From positions 3,348,001 through 3,412,000 of the forward strand of contig NZ_CP029008.1 in NCBI RefSeq assembly GCF_024585165.1: a stretch of 64,000 nucleotides of DNA, written 5' to 3'. A program made the position numbers and the translations under genes. This stretch comes from Bradyrhizobium sp. WBOS07. GTDB lineage: Bacteria; Pseudomonadota; Alphaproteobacteria; Rhizobiales; Xanthobacteraceae. This document shows positions 26,735 to 36,298 of the stretch, one piece after another; within the stretch, counting starts at the first letter, position 1; the number at the start of each line of letters is the position of its first letter. Below the pieces are notes generated by a model that was given only the letters and a program-made list of their open reading frames with translations, was not told the origin of the DNA and did not search any database.

Positions 26735-27937
26735 GTGGCGCTCTCCCGCACGATCGTCATCGCCGGTGCCGGCATCGGTGGACTGACGGCTGCGCTGGCG
26801 CTCGCGGCGCGCGGGTTCCGCATCGTCGTGCTGGAAAAGGCCGAGCGCCTCGAGGAAGTCGGCGCCGGCCTGCAGCTCTCCCCCAATGCCAGCCGCGTGC
26901 TGGTCGAGCTCGGCCTCACCGAGCGCCTCGCGCTGCGCACCGTCGTCCCGGAAGCGGTCTCGATCATGAGCGCGCGGGCCGGCGGCGAGCTGCTGCGCAT
27001 GCCGCTCGGCGAAGCCGCCTCGCTGCGGGCCGGCGCCCCCTATTGGGTGGTGCATCGCGCCGACCTGCAATCGGCGCTATCAGGCGCCGTTGCCGATCAT
27101 CCCGATATCGACCTGAAGCTGGGCGCGACCTTCGAGGACGTCGCGCCGCATGCCAAGGGACTGACGGTGGTCCATCGCAGCGGCACGATCCGCCGCAGCG
27201 ATCTCGCCAGCGCCCTGATCGGCGCCGACGGCATCTGGTCGACGGTCCGCCAGCATCTGTTTCCCGAAGTGCAGCCGCGCTTCTCCGGGCTGATCGCCTG
27301 GCGCGGCACGTTAGACGCCACCCAACTGCCGAAGGACTACACCGCGCGCCGGGTGCAGCTCTGGATGGGACCGAATGCCCATCTGGTCGCCTATCCGATC
27401 GCCGGCGGACGCCAGATCAACGTGGTCGCGGTGCTGCCGGGCACCTGGAACATTCCGGGCTGGAGCACGCCCGGCGATTTTCGCGAGGTGATGAACGCTT
27501 TCGCCGCCCCGCGCTGGCCGCCGTCGGCGCGGATGCTGCTCGCCCCGGTCGAGAGCTGGCGGAAATGGGCGCTGTTCGGCGTGCCCGACGGCTGTCCCTG
27601 GAGCAAAGGGCCGGTGGCACTGCTTGGCGATGCCGTGCATGCGATGCTGCCCTTTGCAGCGCAAGGAGCGGGCATGGCGATCGAGGATGCCGCGGTGCTC
27701 GCCCGTCATCTCAGCTATGAAGCCACCGAAAGCAGCGCTGATATCGCTGCAGCGCTGAAGCAATACGGCCGGGCGCGCGAGGCGCGGGTGCGGCGGGTGC
27801 AGCGAACCGCGCGGCAGCAGGGCCGCATCTATCATCTCGGCGGGGCGCTGGCGATCGCGCGCGATGTTGCGATCCGCGCGCTCGGTCCCGACCGCATGTT
27901 GGCGCGGCAGGACTGGATCTACGGCTGGCGGCCGTGA
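26735..27937 (+). CDS. FAD-dependent monooxygenase (salicylate hydroxylase-like)
   Basis: A 400-residue flavoprotein of the class A aromatic hydroxylase type. The N-terminal dinucleotide motif GAGIGG (about residues 11-16) with ALALAARG and VVLEKAERL binds FAD, LIGADGIWSTVR matches the DG motif that contacts NAD(P)H, and VALLGDAVHAM is the GD motif. These features are complete and the length is normal. It probably hydroxylates an aromatic ring using NAD(P)H and O2; the substrate is unknown. The start is GTG at 26735. Confidence 0.87.
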   Translation: MALSRTIVIAGAGIGGLTAALALAARGFRIVVLEKAERLEEVGAGLQLSPNASRVLVELGLTERLALRTVVPEAVSIMSARAGGELLRMPLGEAASLRAGAPYWVVHRADLQSALSGAVADHPDIDLKLGATFEDVAPHAKGLTVVHRSGTIRRSDLASALIGADGIWSTVRQHLFPEVQPRFSGLIAWRGTLDATQLPKDYTARRVQLWMGPNAHLVAYPIAGGRQINVVAVLPGTWNIPGWSTPGDFREVMNAFAAPRWPPSARMLLAPVESWRKWALFGVPDGCPWSKGPVALLGDAVHAMLPFAAQGAGMAIEDAAVLARHLSYEATESSADIAAALKQYGRAREARVRRVQRTARQQGRIYHLGGALAIARDVAIRALGPDRMLARQDWIYGWRP

Positions 27938-27955
27938 ACCGGCGCAGCCGCGGTC

Positions 27956-28390
27956 TCAGCGTGCCGTTCGGCCGGATTTCGGAGCAGGCTTGACCGCTGC
28001 GGCCGGCGCAGCCGCCGGCTCGGCGGGCGGTGTTGCCGCCTCCATGTCGCTCTCGCGGCACCTGTTCCTGCGCCAGGTCTCTTCGAGCAGCTTCTGCTGG
28101 CCCCGCGCGGCGACGTAATCGTTGCGATAGGCGAGCTCTGCGACGACGACGCCCCCCGTCCCGGTCTCGGCCTTCGCCATCAGCCGCTCGAGCTCCTGGA
28201 TGCGGATGACGAGATTTTTGCGTTCGGGAGCAAGCTGCTTGCAATCCCAGAGGTCGTAGCGGGCCGGGTCCACGAAGGCCGGGCTGATGGTGTCGCTGAC
28301 GCTCGCGCAGCCGGCGAGCGTCGCGCCGAGCAGGCCCAGCGCAAGCAGTCCGCGCCCGGAGCGACAGCGGGAGAGAAACGAAACAGGCAT
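27956..28390 (-). CDS. Hypothetical lipoprotein
   Basis: A 144-residue protein with a lipoprotein signal peptide: basic N-terminus, a hydrophobic core (LLALGLLGATLAG) and the lipobox LAGC with Cys28 as the lipidated residue. The middle is helical (LVIRIQELERLMAKAE) and the C-terminus is a Pro/Ala-rich tail ending in basic residues. It is probably outer-membrane anchored; function unknown. The ATG at 28390 is chosen because it begins the signal peptide. It runs tail-to-tail with the monooxygenase gene. Confidence 0.75.
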   Translation of the reverse strand: MPVSFLSRCRSGRGLLALGLLGATLAGCASVSDTISPAFVDPARYDLWDCKQLAPERKNLVIRIQELERLMAKAETGTGGVVVAELAYRNDYVAARGQQKLLEETWRRNRCRESDMEAATPPAEPAAAPAAAVKPAPKSGRTAR

Positions 28391-28564
28391 GTCGGATGAA
28401 CAGTCCCCGTGGATGAGAATGCCTAAAGCAATAACACATGTCCGGATTGAGGCTTTGCCTTGTGCCGCCGGCTCGCTTAAGGAAGAAACGTCCCACCGGT
28501 GACGCAAGGCGCCAATTCCAGACCGCCGGCGATGGACTTAAGTGTTTGATCTCGTTGGATCAAA

Positions 28565-28653
28565 GCGGGCATGGCGGAATTGGTAGACGCAAGGGACTTA
28601 AAATCCCTCGGTGCGCAAGCGCTGTGCCGGTTCGACCCCGGCTGCCCGCACCA
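28565..28653 (+). tRNA. tRNA-Leu(UAA)
   Basis: A complete type II tRNA with CCA encoded. The acceptor stem pairs GCGGGCA (28565-28571) with TGCCCGC (28643-28649), the anticodon stem GGGA/TCCC holds the loop CTTAAAA with anticodon TAA, the extra arm is long as expected for leucine, and the T arm is GCCGG-TTCGACC-CCGGC. It lies between the lipoprotein gene and a large membrane protein gene. I see no integrated element beside it. Confidence 0.95.
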
Positions 28654-28816
28654 CGAGATCTGACGTTTGCCCAGCCGCTCCGCAAGCGGGCTCGCAGCCC
28701 ATGATGCGCGCCGGGCACGCAACCGTTCGTTTACCAAGCCGCCCTTCCGCGTGCCGAATCCGGGCGGCGCGGCCGGCCTTTACTCCACCTTAGATCGTCC
28801 TCGCCTAAAGCGAGCG

Positions 28817-30391
28817 ATGTCTGCCCCGTCGATGCAGACCCAGGGAACGCAGGGCCTGGAGCGGCTGGCTTCGATGGTGAGAGCTCCGATGGACGCGCGC
28901 GAGGATTGGTCCCGGTCCAGGATTGGCGGAAGAGGCGCGGCGTCCGCATCTCAGCTGCATGGGGTCGAAGTCTACGTCTTCCTGATCGCTTTCCTCGCCG
29001 TGTTCTACCTGTCGAACGGACCGCTTCTGCTCGGCCATTACGATCTGGGCTGGCACCTCGCCGCCGGAGACCTGATCAGACAGCGGGGCGAAGTGCCCTT
29101 GCAGGATCCGTGGGCGTTCACCGTCGGCGACAAGCGATGGTACAATCTGTCCTGGCTCTGGGACGTGATGGCCAGCGCGCTGTATCAGCAGGCCGGCTTT
29201 GCCGGGATCGTGCTCATGGTCGTCGCCTCCGGCGCGATCATCGCCGGCTATCTCGCCTTCTGCGGCTTGAGCAGCGGCGCTTCGGCCCCCGCGGTCTGCA
29301 TTGCGGTGTTCGCCGCGTGCCTGCTCTATCCCTGCTACGAAGCCTCACCCAACATGTATCTGGCGGCATCGCCGAACATCGCGACGATGTTGTTCGCGGT
29401 GCTGTTTTACGCGGAATGCCTGCGGCGGGGGCGATGGTTCCTGCTGCCGCCGATGATGATCGTCTGGGTCAATCTGCATGGCGGCTTCATGCTCGCCTTT
29501 CCGATTCTCGGCGTCTTCGCCGGCGTCGCGTTGCTGCGGCGGGACTGGACAGGCTTTCGCAATCACTGCCTGGCGGGCGTCGGGTGCTTCATCGCGATCT
29601 TCGTCAATCCGCTGGGATGGCACATCTATGACGGCGTGACGGCGACACTGGGTCATTTCGTGCAGGCCGACATCAGTGAATGGCGGTCCTATTTTCACAA
29701 CGTGGAACTGCCGGGGAGCCTTCCCGGCATCGCCTATGCGCTGACATTCGCGGCCCTGGAGCTGCGCTACCGAAACTCCACGCGCGTGCCGCTCGAAGCG
29801 CGCGTGCTGGCGTGGCTCTTCCTTTTTCTGGGCCTCTACCAGTTCAGATACACCGCATTCTTCTTCATTTTCTCGAGCGTCCCGATGGCGCTGCACATCG
29901 ACCGGCTGCTGCCGAAGCTCCGGAGCCTCGAGCTCCGGCGCGCGATGCTGGCGGCAGGTGTCGTCGGGCTCTTGTTGCTGCCCGTCACGTTCATGCAGGT
30001 GAGACCGGCGCTGGCATTGCCCGACATGCTCTCCGAAGCAGATGCCCGCTACCTCGAGGCGCACAGCCCGCGCGGGCACCTGCTCAACCATTGGAACGTC
30101 GGCGGGCTCCTGATCTTCAGAACCCAGGGATCGGTGCCCCTCTTCGTCGACGGCCGGGCTGCGACCGCCTACCCCGACGCGTTGCTTCGGGATTATCTCG
30201 CGCTGGTCCGGTGGGACATCGACGCGGCGACCTGGGACAAGGTGATCGCCAAGTACAAGATCGATGCGGTGCTCTGGATCAGAGCACATGACCAGCTGCG
30301 GCATTTCCTGGTCGGCGAGAGGGGCTGGAAAGAGGAATATACCGGCGCGTATGTCAGCCTCTACACACGGCAAGAGGCCGCTTCCAGGTAA
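28817..30391 (+). CDS. Multi-pass membrane protein, glycosyltransferase-like
   Basis: A 524-residue polytopic protein with about ten hydrophobic segments. A segment near residues 78-82 reads LGHYDLGWHLAAGD, the D-x-x-W-H pattern found early in several polytopic glycosyltransferase-like families, and LVNLHGG-type residues (WVNLHGGFMLAFP) follow in a later helix. The C-terminal 130 residues are soluble (LNHWNVGGLLIF, VPLFVDGRAATAYP). This resembles membrane proteins annotated as uncharacterised glycosyltransferases; donor and acceptor are unknown. I chose ATG 28817; the upstream in-frame sequence is Arg/Pro-rich and unlikely. Confidence 0.65.
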   Translation: MSAPSMQTQGTQGLERLASMVRAPMDAREDWSRSRIGGRGAASASQLHGVEVYVFLIAFLAVFYLSNGPLLLGHYDLGWHLAAGDLIRQRGEVPLQDPWAFTVGDKRWYNLSWLWDVMASALYQQAGFAGIVLMVVASGAIIAGYLAFCGLSSGASAPAVCIAVFAACLLYPCYEASPNMYLAASPNIATMLFAVLFYAECLRRGRWFLLPPMMIVWVNLHGGFMLAFPILGVFAGVALLRRDWTGFRNHCLAGVGCFIAIFVNPLGWHIYDGVTATLGHFVQADISEWRSYFHNVELPGSLPGIAYALTFAALELRYRNSTRVPLEARVLAWLFLFLGLYQFRYTAFFFIFSSVPMALHIDRLLPKLRSLELRRAMLAAGVVGLLLLPVTFMQVRPALALPDMLSEADARYLEAHSPRGHLLNHWNVGGLLIFRTQGSVPLFVDGRAATAYPDALLRDYLALVRWDIDAATWDKVIAKYKIDAVLWIRAHDQLRHFLVGERGWKEEYTGAYVSLYTRQEAASR

Positions 30392-30541
30392 GGCCCGCCC
30401 GCGACCGATGCCAGGGTCGTCCCCCGCCCAGGGCTGACCGCTCACCAAGTCTTGTCCGCACCTGCTCTGCCTGCCAGCCATCCCGAAACGTGGGTTGTGC
30501 AGCGCAGCATCCACGGCGGATAAAGCCCCTGAAATTGCGAG

Positions 30542-31801
30542 GTGAGCTTCTTGTCTGACGTCAATGCCGACGACTGGGTGTCCGCGGGACACCGCCCGAT
30601 GCGCTTTCCGGAATTCGTCATCGTGATCGCGTCCATCATGGCGCTGAATCCGCTTGCAATGGACATGATGTTGCCGGCGCTGCCCAATATCGGGGCAGCC
30701 TTCAGGATCCCCGTCGCCAATCACCTCCAATTGGTGCTGTCGACCTTCCTGATCGGCTTTGGTGTCGGTCAGTTCGTCATGGGCCCGCTGTCGGACCGTT
30801 TCGGCCGCCGGCCGGTGCTGCTCGGCGGCATGGCGGTCTATGCGGTGGCGAGCGTGCTGGCAGTCGCAGCGCCCTCGTTCGAGACGCTGCTGCTGGCGCG
30901 CGCGCTGCAGGGATTGGGCACCGCGGCGACGCGCGTGATCGCGACCTCGATCGTGCGCGACTGCTATGCCGGCCGCCGCATGGCGAGCGTGATGTCGCTC
31001 GCCATGATGGTGTTCATCGCGGTGCCCGTGATCGCCCCCTCGTTCGGACAGGCGGTGTTGCTGGTGACGGCGTGGCGCGGCATCTTCGTGGTGCTGATGC
31101 TCTACGGGCTGCTCGCGCTCGCATGGTGCGTGCTGCGGCTGCCCGAGACGCTTCCCGAGTCGGAACGCAGGTCGCTGGCGCCCGCCGACGTGCTCTCGGC
31201 GTTCCGGCAGACCGTGACCCATCGCCAGACCATCGGCTATGCCACGGCTGCCGGCAGCGTGATGGGCGCACTCTTCGCGTACGTGTTCTGCGCGCAGCAG
31301 GTCTTCACCGGCATCTATCGCCTCGGCCATTACTTCCCGCTCGCTTTCGCGGCGGTCGCGGTCGGCGTCGCCATTGCCGGCTTCCTCAATGCAAGGCTGG
31401 TCGGGCGGCTCGGCATGCGCGTGATCTCGCACGGCGCGCTGGCGCTCTATACCGCCGTGGCCGGCGTGATGCTGCTGACGGAAAGCCTCGGCATGCTGCC
31501 ACTGTCCCTTTTCATGCTTCTCTCCGCCCTGATGATGTTCTCGTTCGGCATGATGGTCGCCAACTTCACTGCGCTCGCGATGGAATCGCAGGGACACATC
31601 GCCGGCACCGCCTCCTCGCTCTACGGCTCGATCACGACGCTGATCGGCATCGTGGTCGGCATGGCGATCGGGCAGAGCTTCGACGGCACGCTGCTGCCGT
31701 TCTCGATCGGCTTCTTCCTGTCGACGCTCGCCGCGCTCGGGATCGTGCTGGCGGTCGAGAAGGGACGGCTGTTCAGGCCGCATCATCGCCCCATCGCCTG
31801 A
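30542..31801 (+). CDS. Bcr/CflA family multidrug efflux MFS transporter
   Basis: A 419-residue major-facilitator drug:H+ antiporter of the Bcr/CflA branch with twelve membrane segments. The family-specific first helix with ALNPLAMDMMLPALP and the MFS motif A GPLSDRFGRRPVLLGG between helices 2 and 3 are present, as is the ARALQGLGTA helix-4 motif. It is expected to export bicyclomycin-like or other toxic compounds from the cytoplasm. The start is GTG at 30542. Transcribed singly. Confidence 0.88.
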   Translation: MSFLSDVNADDWVSAGHRPMRFPEFVIVIASIMALNPLAMDMMLPALPNIGAAFRIPVANHLQLVLSTFLIGFGVGQFVMGPLSDRFGRRPVLLGGMAVYAVASVLAVAAPSFETLLLARALQGLGTAATRVIATSIVRDCYAGRRMASVMSLAMMVFIAVPVIAPSFGQAVLLVTAWRGIFVVLMLYGLLALAWCVLRLPETLPESERRSLAPADVLSAFRQTVTHRQTIGYATAAGSVMGALFAYVFCAQQVFTGIYRLGHYFPLAFAAVAVGVAIAGFLNARLVGRLGMRVISHGALALYTAVAGVMLLTESLGMLPLSLFMLLSALMMFSFGMMVANFTALAMESQGHIAGTASSLYGSITTLIGIVVGMAIGQSFDGTLLPFSIGFFLSTLAALGIVLAVEKGRLFRPHHRPIA

Positions 31802-31855
31802 GGAACTTCCCTGATCTCTCGATGTTGTACTGCAGCAATTGAAGGGATCGGCGAG

Positions 31856-31996
31856 ATGGAACACGAGAGCAGAGCGGATCAGCCCGCGTGGGAGACCGAG
31901 CGGCCTGCCCCCGGCGAAATGTCCGAGGAGCAGCCGAACCGAAGCCTGGCATTCGCGAGTGAGGGTCTCGAGCAGGTGCGCGACAGCCACTGCTGA
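31856..31996 (+). CDS. Possible very small acidic protein
   Basis: A 46-residue frame (MEHESRADQPAWETERPAPG at its N-terminus) with GAAGGGA about 10 bases upstream and a hairpin downstream. It is rich in Glu and Gln and polar throughout. It could be a real small protein in the efflux-pump operon or chance; nothing else supports it. Confidence 0.3.
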   Translation: MEHESRADQPAWETERPAPGEMSEEQPNRSLAFASEGLEQVRDSHC

Positions 31997-32020
31997 TCGA
32001 GACCGATATCCTCGCATAGA

Positions 32021-32052
32021 AAAGGCGCCGCGGTTTCACCCGAGGCGCCTTT
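32021..32052. terminator. Bidirectional hairpin terminator
   Basis: A perfect 9-bp stem (AAAGGCGCC with GGCGCCTTT) closes a 14-base loop between the end of the efflux-pump region and the end of the opposing peptide-binding protein gene. A-rich and T-rich flanks on both sides suit termination in both directions. Confidence 0.75.
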
Positions 32053-32078
32053 CGCTTTTCAAGCGCAGGCGGGGTCGC

Positions 32079-33686
32079 CTACTCCTTCTTGTCGATATTC
32101 CAGAACACCGGCGTCGCGGGACCGTCGAGCACGCCGGTCAGCGATTTACGCCAGCCGCTCGGGATCAGATACTGCCCCAGCGGAATGTAGATCACCTGCT
32201 CATAGGCCTGCTTCTGGATGTCAGCGGCGATCTTCTTCTGATCGTCGACCGAGGCCGCGCGGACGAAAGCGTCCTTGAGCTGCTCGATCTTGGCGTCCTC
32301 CGCCCAGCCGAACCAGCCCTTCTTGCCCTGGCCGCCGATCGAGAGATTGGCGATCGGGTTGGACACGTCGGCCGCGACCCAGTTGGTGAAGAACATGTTC
32401 CAGCCGCCTTCCTTCGGCGGCTTCTGGCTGGCGCGGCGGCTCACCACCGTCTGCCAGTCGGTCGCCTGAAGGTCGACCTTGAAGCCGGCCTCGCGCAGCA
32501 GCTGGGCCGCAACGATCGGCTGCGCCTTCAGCGTCGTGACATCGCCGGGGGCCATGATCACGATCGGCGTACCGTCATAGCCGGACTCGGCCAGCGCCTT
32601 CTTGGCTTGCGCCATTCCGTTGCCCTTGATCAGGGTCTCGGAGCCCGCATCGGTTGCGAGCGGCGTGTCGCAAATGAAGAACGCGCCGCAGATCTTCTGA
32701 TATTTAGCGTTGCCGACCAGCGCGTCGAGCACGTCCTTCTGGTTCATCGCCAGCAAGGCGGCGCGCCGCACCTTCACGTTGTCGAACGGCGGATGAAGGA
32801 AGTTCATCCGGCCGAGCGTCTGAAAGCCGAACTTGTTCAGGACCTCGATCGTGAGCTCCTTGTTGGGCTCCAGCACCGGCAGCATGTCGAACGGCAGGTT
32901 CTCCATGAAATCGATGTCGCCCGACTGCAGCGCGTTCACCGCGGTCTGCGAGTCCGGCATGGTGATCCACTCGACGCGGTCGACCTTCACGACCTTGCCG
33001 CCGGAGGTCCAGCTCGCCGGCTCCTTGCGCGGCACGTAATCGGTATTCTTGACGTAGACCGCCTTCACGCCCGGCTGGAATTCACCCTGCACGAACTTGA
33101 AGGGACCCGAACCGATCTGCTCGGGGATCTGCTTGTCCGGCGGCGTCTCGGCGAGGCGCTTGGGCATCATGAAGGCGACGCGCGAGGACGGCTTGCCGAT
33201 GGAGTCGAGCACGAGGCCGTAAGCCTCCTTCAGCTTCAACGTGATGGTCTTGGCGTCGGTCGCCTCGATGCTGGCGGTGAAGTCCATGAGCTTCTGGCCC
33301 ATGCCGTCGACCGCAGCCCAGCGCTTCAGAGAAGCGACGCAATCCTCCGCCGTCACCGGCGCGCCGTCATGCCACTTCAGCCCGTCGCGGAGCGTGAAGG
33401 TGTAGGTGAGCTTGTCGTCGGAGACCTTCCAGTCCGCCATCTGCGGCTGGACCTTGAAGCTCGAATCGGTAGCCACCAGCGTGTCGTAGACCATGTAGCC
33501 GTGGTCACGCGTGATGTAGGCCGTGGTGAAGATCGGATCGATGATGCGCAGATCGGAATGCATCACCGCCGTGATGGTCTTGCCGGCGGCGAGCACCGGC
33601 GAGGCGAGCGCCGTCGAAAGCGCGACGACAGACAGCGCGAGTTTGGAGGCAAACGCGCGAGGCCCCCGGCGCATGAAGTGCAACAT
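32079..33686 (-). CDS. Peptide ABC transporter substrate-binding protein (DppA/OppA-like)
   Basis: A 535-residue periplasmic family 5 solute-binding protein. It has a signal peptide (FASKLALSVVALSTALASPVLA), the family start ITAVMHSDLRIIDPIFTT, the LRDGLKWHDGAPVTAEDC signature and a C-terminal region with the two-lobe layout of DppA. It is expected to bind peptides or related compounds for the DppBC-like permeases and dual ATPase read divergently from 35336. AGGAG precedes the ATG. The M20 peptidase gene begins about 270 bases away on the other strand, so a shared divergent control region is likely. Confidence 0.9.
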   Translation of the reverse strand: MLHFMRRGPRAFASKLALSVVALSTALASPVLAAGKTITAVMHSDLRIIDPIFTTAYITRDHGYMVYDTLVATDSSFKVQPQMADWKVSDDKLTYTFTLRDGLKWHDGAPVTAEDCVASLKRWAAVDGMGQKLMDFTASIEATDAKTITLKLKEAYGLVLDSIGKPSSRVAFMMPKRLAETPPDKQIPEQIGSGPFKFVQGEFQPGVKAVYVKNTDYVPRKEPASWTSGGKVVKVDRVEWITMPDSQTAVNALQSGDIDFMENLPFDMLPVLEPNKELTIEVLNKFGFQTLGRMNFLHPPFDNVKVRRAALLAMNQKDVLDALVGNAKYQKICGAFFICDTPLATDAGSETLIKGNGMAQAKKALAESGYDGTPIVIMAPGDVTTLKAQPIVAAQLLREAGFKVDLQATDWQTVVSRRASQKPPKEGGWNMFFTNWVAADVSNPIANLSIGGQGKKGWFGWAEDAKIEQLKDAFVRAASVDDQKKIAADIQKQAYEQVIYIPLGQYLIPSGWRKSLTGVLDGPATPVFWNIDKKE

Positions 33687-33955
33687 AAAAAGTTTCTCCT
33701 GACGTGAAACTGTTCAAAGGCGGGTTATTGATTGAGCATGTGGTTCGTTCCTTGGGCGAACTAACCCCATGCAATGCCTTTGTCTTTTGAGACTTGCAGA
33801 CAGTGCCGAGCGCGTCAATCCGGTTTCGCTGCAGGCCCTGGCGGCGTGCGCACGGGCTCCACAAGGATCGGTTTGGCACTACAACACTCTCCGCTCGTCT
33901 CGCCCCGCGGCGATGCAATGCGCGTTCCATCTTTCGAAGCTTGAGAGACATTGAG

Positions 33956-35086
33956 ATGAATCCAGCCAATCTTCCCTTCGATTCCGAGGCCATGCTCGAA
34001 GGCTTGCGCACCTGGGTGGAATGCGAGAGCCCGACCTGGGATGCCAACGCCGTCGACAGGATGCTCGATATCGCAGCGCGGGATATGGCCATCATGGGTG
34101 CGACGATCGAGCGCATCGCGGGCCGTCAGGGCTTTGGCGGCGTGATCCGCGCGCGCTTTCCGCATCCGAGACAGGGCGAGCCCGGCATCCTGATCGCGGG
34201 ACACATGGATACCGTCCACCCGGTCGGCACCATCGAGAAGCTGAAATGGAGGCGCGAGGGTAATAAGTGCTACGGCCCCGGCATCTATGACATGAAGGGC
34301 GGTAACTACCTCTCGCTGGAAGCGATCCGGCAGCTGGCGCGCGCATCCTTCACCACGCCGCTGCCGATCACCGTGCTGTTCACGCCGGATGAGGAAGTCG
34401 GCACGCCCTCGACGCGCGACATCATCGAGGCGGAAGCCGCGCGCAACAAATATGTGCTGGTGCCCGAGCCCGGCCGTGCCGACAACGGCGTCACCACCGG
34501 ACGTTACGCCATCGCACGCTTCACTCTCGAGGCGACCGGACGGCCGAGCCACGCCGGCGCGACGCTGTCGGCGGGCCGTTCGGCCATCCGCGAGATGGCG
34601 CGGCAGATCCTCGCGATCGACGCAATGACGACGGAGGACTGCACCATCTCGGTCGGCGTCGTGCATGGCGGGCAATGGGTCAATTGCGTTGCCACGACCG
34701 CCACCGGCGAAGCGCTCTCCATGGCCAAGCGCCAAGCCGATCTCGACCGCGGTGTCGAGCGGATGCTGGCGCTGTCGGGCACGACCAACGACGTCACCTT
34801 CAAGGTGACGCGCGGCGTGACGCGCCCGGTATGGGAGCCGGATGCGGGCACGATGGCGCTGTACGAAAAGGCGCGCGGCATCGCCAAATCTCTCGGCGCG
34901 GAATTACCGCATGCGAGCTCCGGCGGCGGCTCCGACGGCAACTTCACCGGTGCGATGGGCATCCCGACGCTCGACGGCCTTGGCGTGCGCGGCGGCAACG
35001 GCCACACGCTGGAGGAGTATATCGAAGTCGAGAGCCTCGTTGAGCGCGGCCGGCTGATGGCGGGACTCTTGGCCACGCTGGAGTGA
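33956..35086 (+). CDS. M20 family metallopeptidase (carboxypeptidase G2-like)
   Basis: A 376-residue cytoplasmic zinc peptidase of the M20 family. The first metal site is GHMDTVHP (His83, Asp85), the bridging Asp112 is in GIYDMKGG, the catalytic Glu pair is in TPDEEVG, and the late His is in GNGHTLEE. The order matches carboxypeptidase G2-type enzymes, which release C-terminal Glu or Asp from peptides or conjugates. It begins the plus-strand cluster with the peptide permeases, so it probably processes imported peptides. I use ATG 33956; upstream in-frame residues look random. Confidence 0.88.
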   Translation: MNPANLPFDSEAMLEGLRTWVECESPTWDANAVDRMLDIAARDMAIMGATIERIAGRQGFGGVIRARFPHPRQGEPGILIAGHMDTVHPVGTIEKLKWRREGNKCYGPGIYDMKGGNYLSLEAIRQLARASFTTPLPITVLFTPDEEVGTPSTRDIIEAEAARNKYVLVPEPGRADNGVTTGRYAIARFTLEATGRPSHAGATLSAGRSAIREMARQILAIDAMTTEDCTISVGVVHGGQWVNCVATTATGEALSMAKRQADLDRGVERMLALSGTTNDVTFKVTRGVTRPVWEPDAGTMALYEKARGIAKSLGAELPHASSGGGSDGNFTGAMGIPTLDGLGVRGGNGHTLEEYIEVESLVERGRLMAGLLATLE

Positions 35087-35112
35087 TTGTGCAGCTATTC
35101 CGTAGCTATTCG

Positions 35113-35199
35113 GTAGGGTAGGCAAAGGCGCGTAGCGCCGTGCCGACCATTCTGCCAAATGGAGGGAACGGTGGGCACGCTCCGCTTTGCCCACCCTAT
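35113..35199. repeat. Palindromic intergenic repeat (GTAGGGTGGGC family)
   Basis: An inverted repeat with outer arms GTAGGGTAGGC and GCCCACCCTAT and inner arms of AAAGGCGCGTAGCGCC and CACGCTCCGCTTT type. It lies between the M20 gene and the first permease gene and belongs with the element at 44398-44482. Elements of this kind are common in Bradyrhizobium intergenic DNA. Confidence 0.75.
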
Positions 35200-35335
35200 T
35201 AGCTACGCGCTGCCAAAACAGCTGACCGCACTGCAAAAACTGCGACCCTGATGGCACGGGAATTGCTGAAATGTTAGGCTGATGGCAGAACAGACCCTCG
35301 CTGCCACGATTTGACTCTAATCTGACGGATCCAAC

Positions 35336-36277
35336 TTGCTCGGATATCTCCTTCGCCGAATCCTCGCCGCCGTGCCCGTGATGGGCGTCGTTGCGCTGTT
35401 CGTCTTCCTCCTGCTCCGCCTCACCCCTGGCGATCCCGCCGCGATCCTCGCCGGCGACAATGCGACGCCCGAGCGGCTGGAGCGCATCCGCACCTCGCTC
35501 GGCCTCAACGAGCCGCTGATCGTGCAGTTCGTCACCTGGGTCAACAAGCTGCTGCACGGCGACCTCGGGACTTCGCTGATCTCCAACCTGCCGGTGATTA
35601 AGATGATCAGCCAGCGCGTCGAGCCCTCGATCTCGCTCGCGCTATCGACGATCATCCTCGCCGTCATCATCGCAGTCCCGCTGGGCGTGATCGCGGCCTG
35701 GAAGCACGGCACCTGGATCGACCGCTTCGTGATGGGCCTGTCGGTGCTCGGCTTCTCGGTGCCGGTGTTCGTGGTCGGCTATGTGCTGATCCAGATCTTC
35801 GCCATCGAACTGCGCTGGGTCCCGGTGCAAGGCTTCCGCAGCGTCTTTAACGGCTTCGGGCCGTTCTTCGAGCGCATCATCCTGCCGACCTGCGCACTGT
35901 CCTTCATCTACATCGCACTGATCGCCCGCATGACGCGCGCGGCGATGCTGGACGTGCTCGGCGAGGATTACGTGCGCACGGCGCGCGCAAAAGGCATCAA
36001 CGAGGTTGCGGTGATGATGCGCCATGCGCTGCGGAACGCCGCAGTGCCCGTGATCACCGTGATCGGCACCGGCTTCGCACTGCTGATCTCCGGCGTCGTC
36101 GTCACCGAGAGCGTGTTCAACATACCCGGCATCGGCCGCCTCACCGTGGACGCGGTGCTGGCGCGCGACTATCCGGTGATCCAGGCGATGATCCTGCTGA
36201 CATCGCTCGTCTATGTCGTCGTCAATCTTCTGATCGACGTCGCGTACACCCTGCTCGATCCCCGGATCCGGTACTGA
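35336..36277 (+). CDS. Peptide ABC transporter permease (DppB-like)
   Basis: A 313-residue inner-membrane permease with the classical DppB start (LLGYLLRRILAAVPVMGVVALFVFLLL, partly quoted) and the RLTPGDPA motif. The docking loop near residues 207-225 reads DYVRTARAKGINE. It forms a heterodimer with the DppC-like subunit that follows after 21 bases. The start codon is TTG. Confidence 0.9.
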   Translation: MLGYLLRRILAAVPVMGVVALFVFLLLRLTPGDPAAILAGDNATPERLERIRTSLGLNEPLIVQFVTWVNKLLHGDLGTSLISNLPVIKMISQRVEPSISLALSTIILAVIIAVPLGVIAAWKHGTWIDRFVMGLSVLGFSVPVFVVGYVLIQIFAIELRWVPVQGFRSVFNGFGPFFERIILPTCALSFIYIALIARMTRAAMLDVLGEDYVRTARAKGINEVAVMMRHALRNAAVPVITVIGTGFALLISGVVVTESVFNIPGIGRLTVDAVLARDYPVIQAMILLTSLVYVVVNLLIDVAYTLLDPRIRY

Positions 36278-36298
36278 GGCAAGGATTTAAGAACGAAC

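Noticed and set aside
28565..28653. tRNA-Leu as an integration site for an element
   Set aside because: No integrase, no repeated tRNA 3' end and no composition shift downstream were found.
29345..32017. Very long minus-strand open frame (about 890 codons), rich in His, Asp and Arg
   Set aside because: It is a GC-skew shadow antisense to the membrane protein and efflux genes; its composition is typical of the reverse strand of high-G+C coding DNA.
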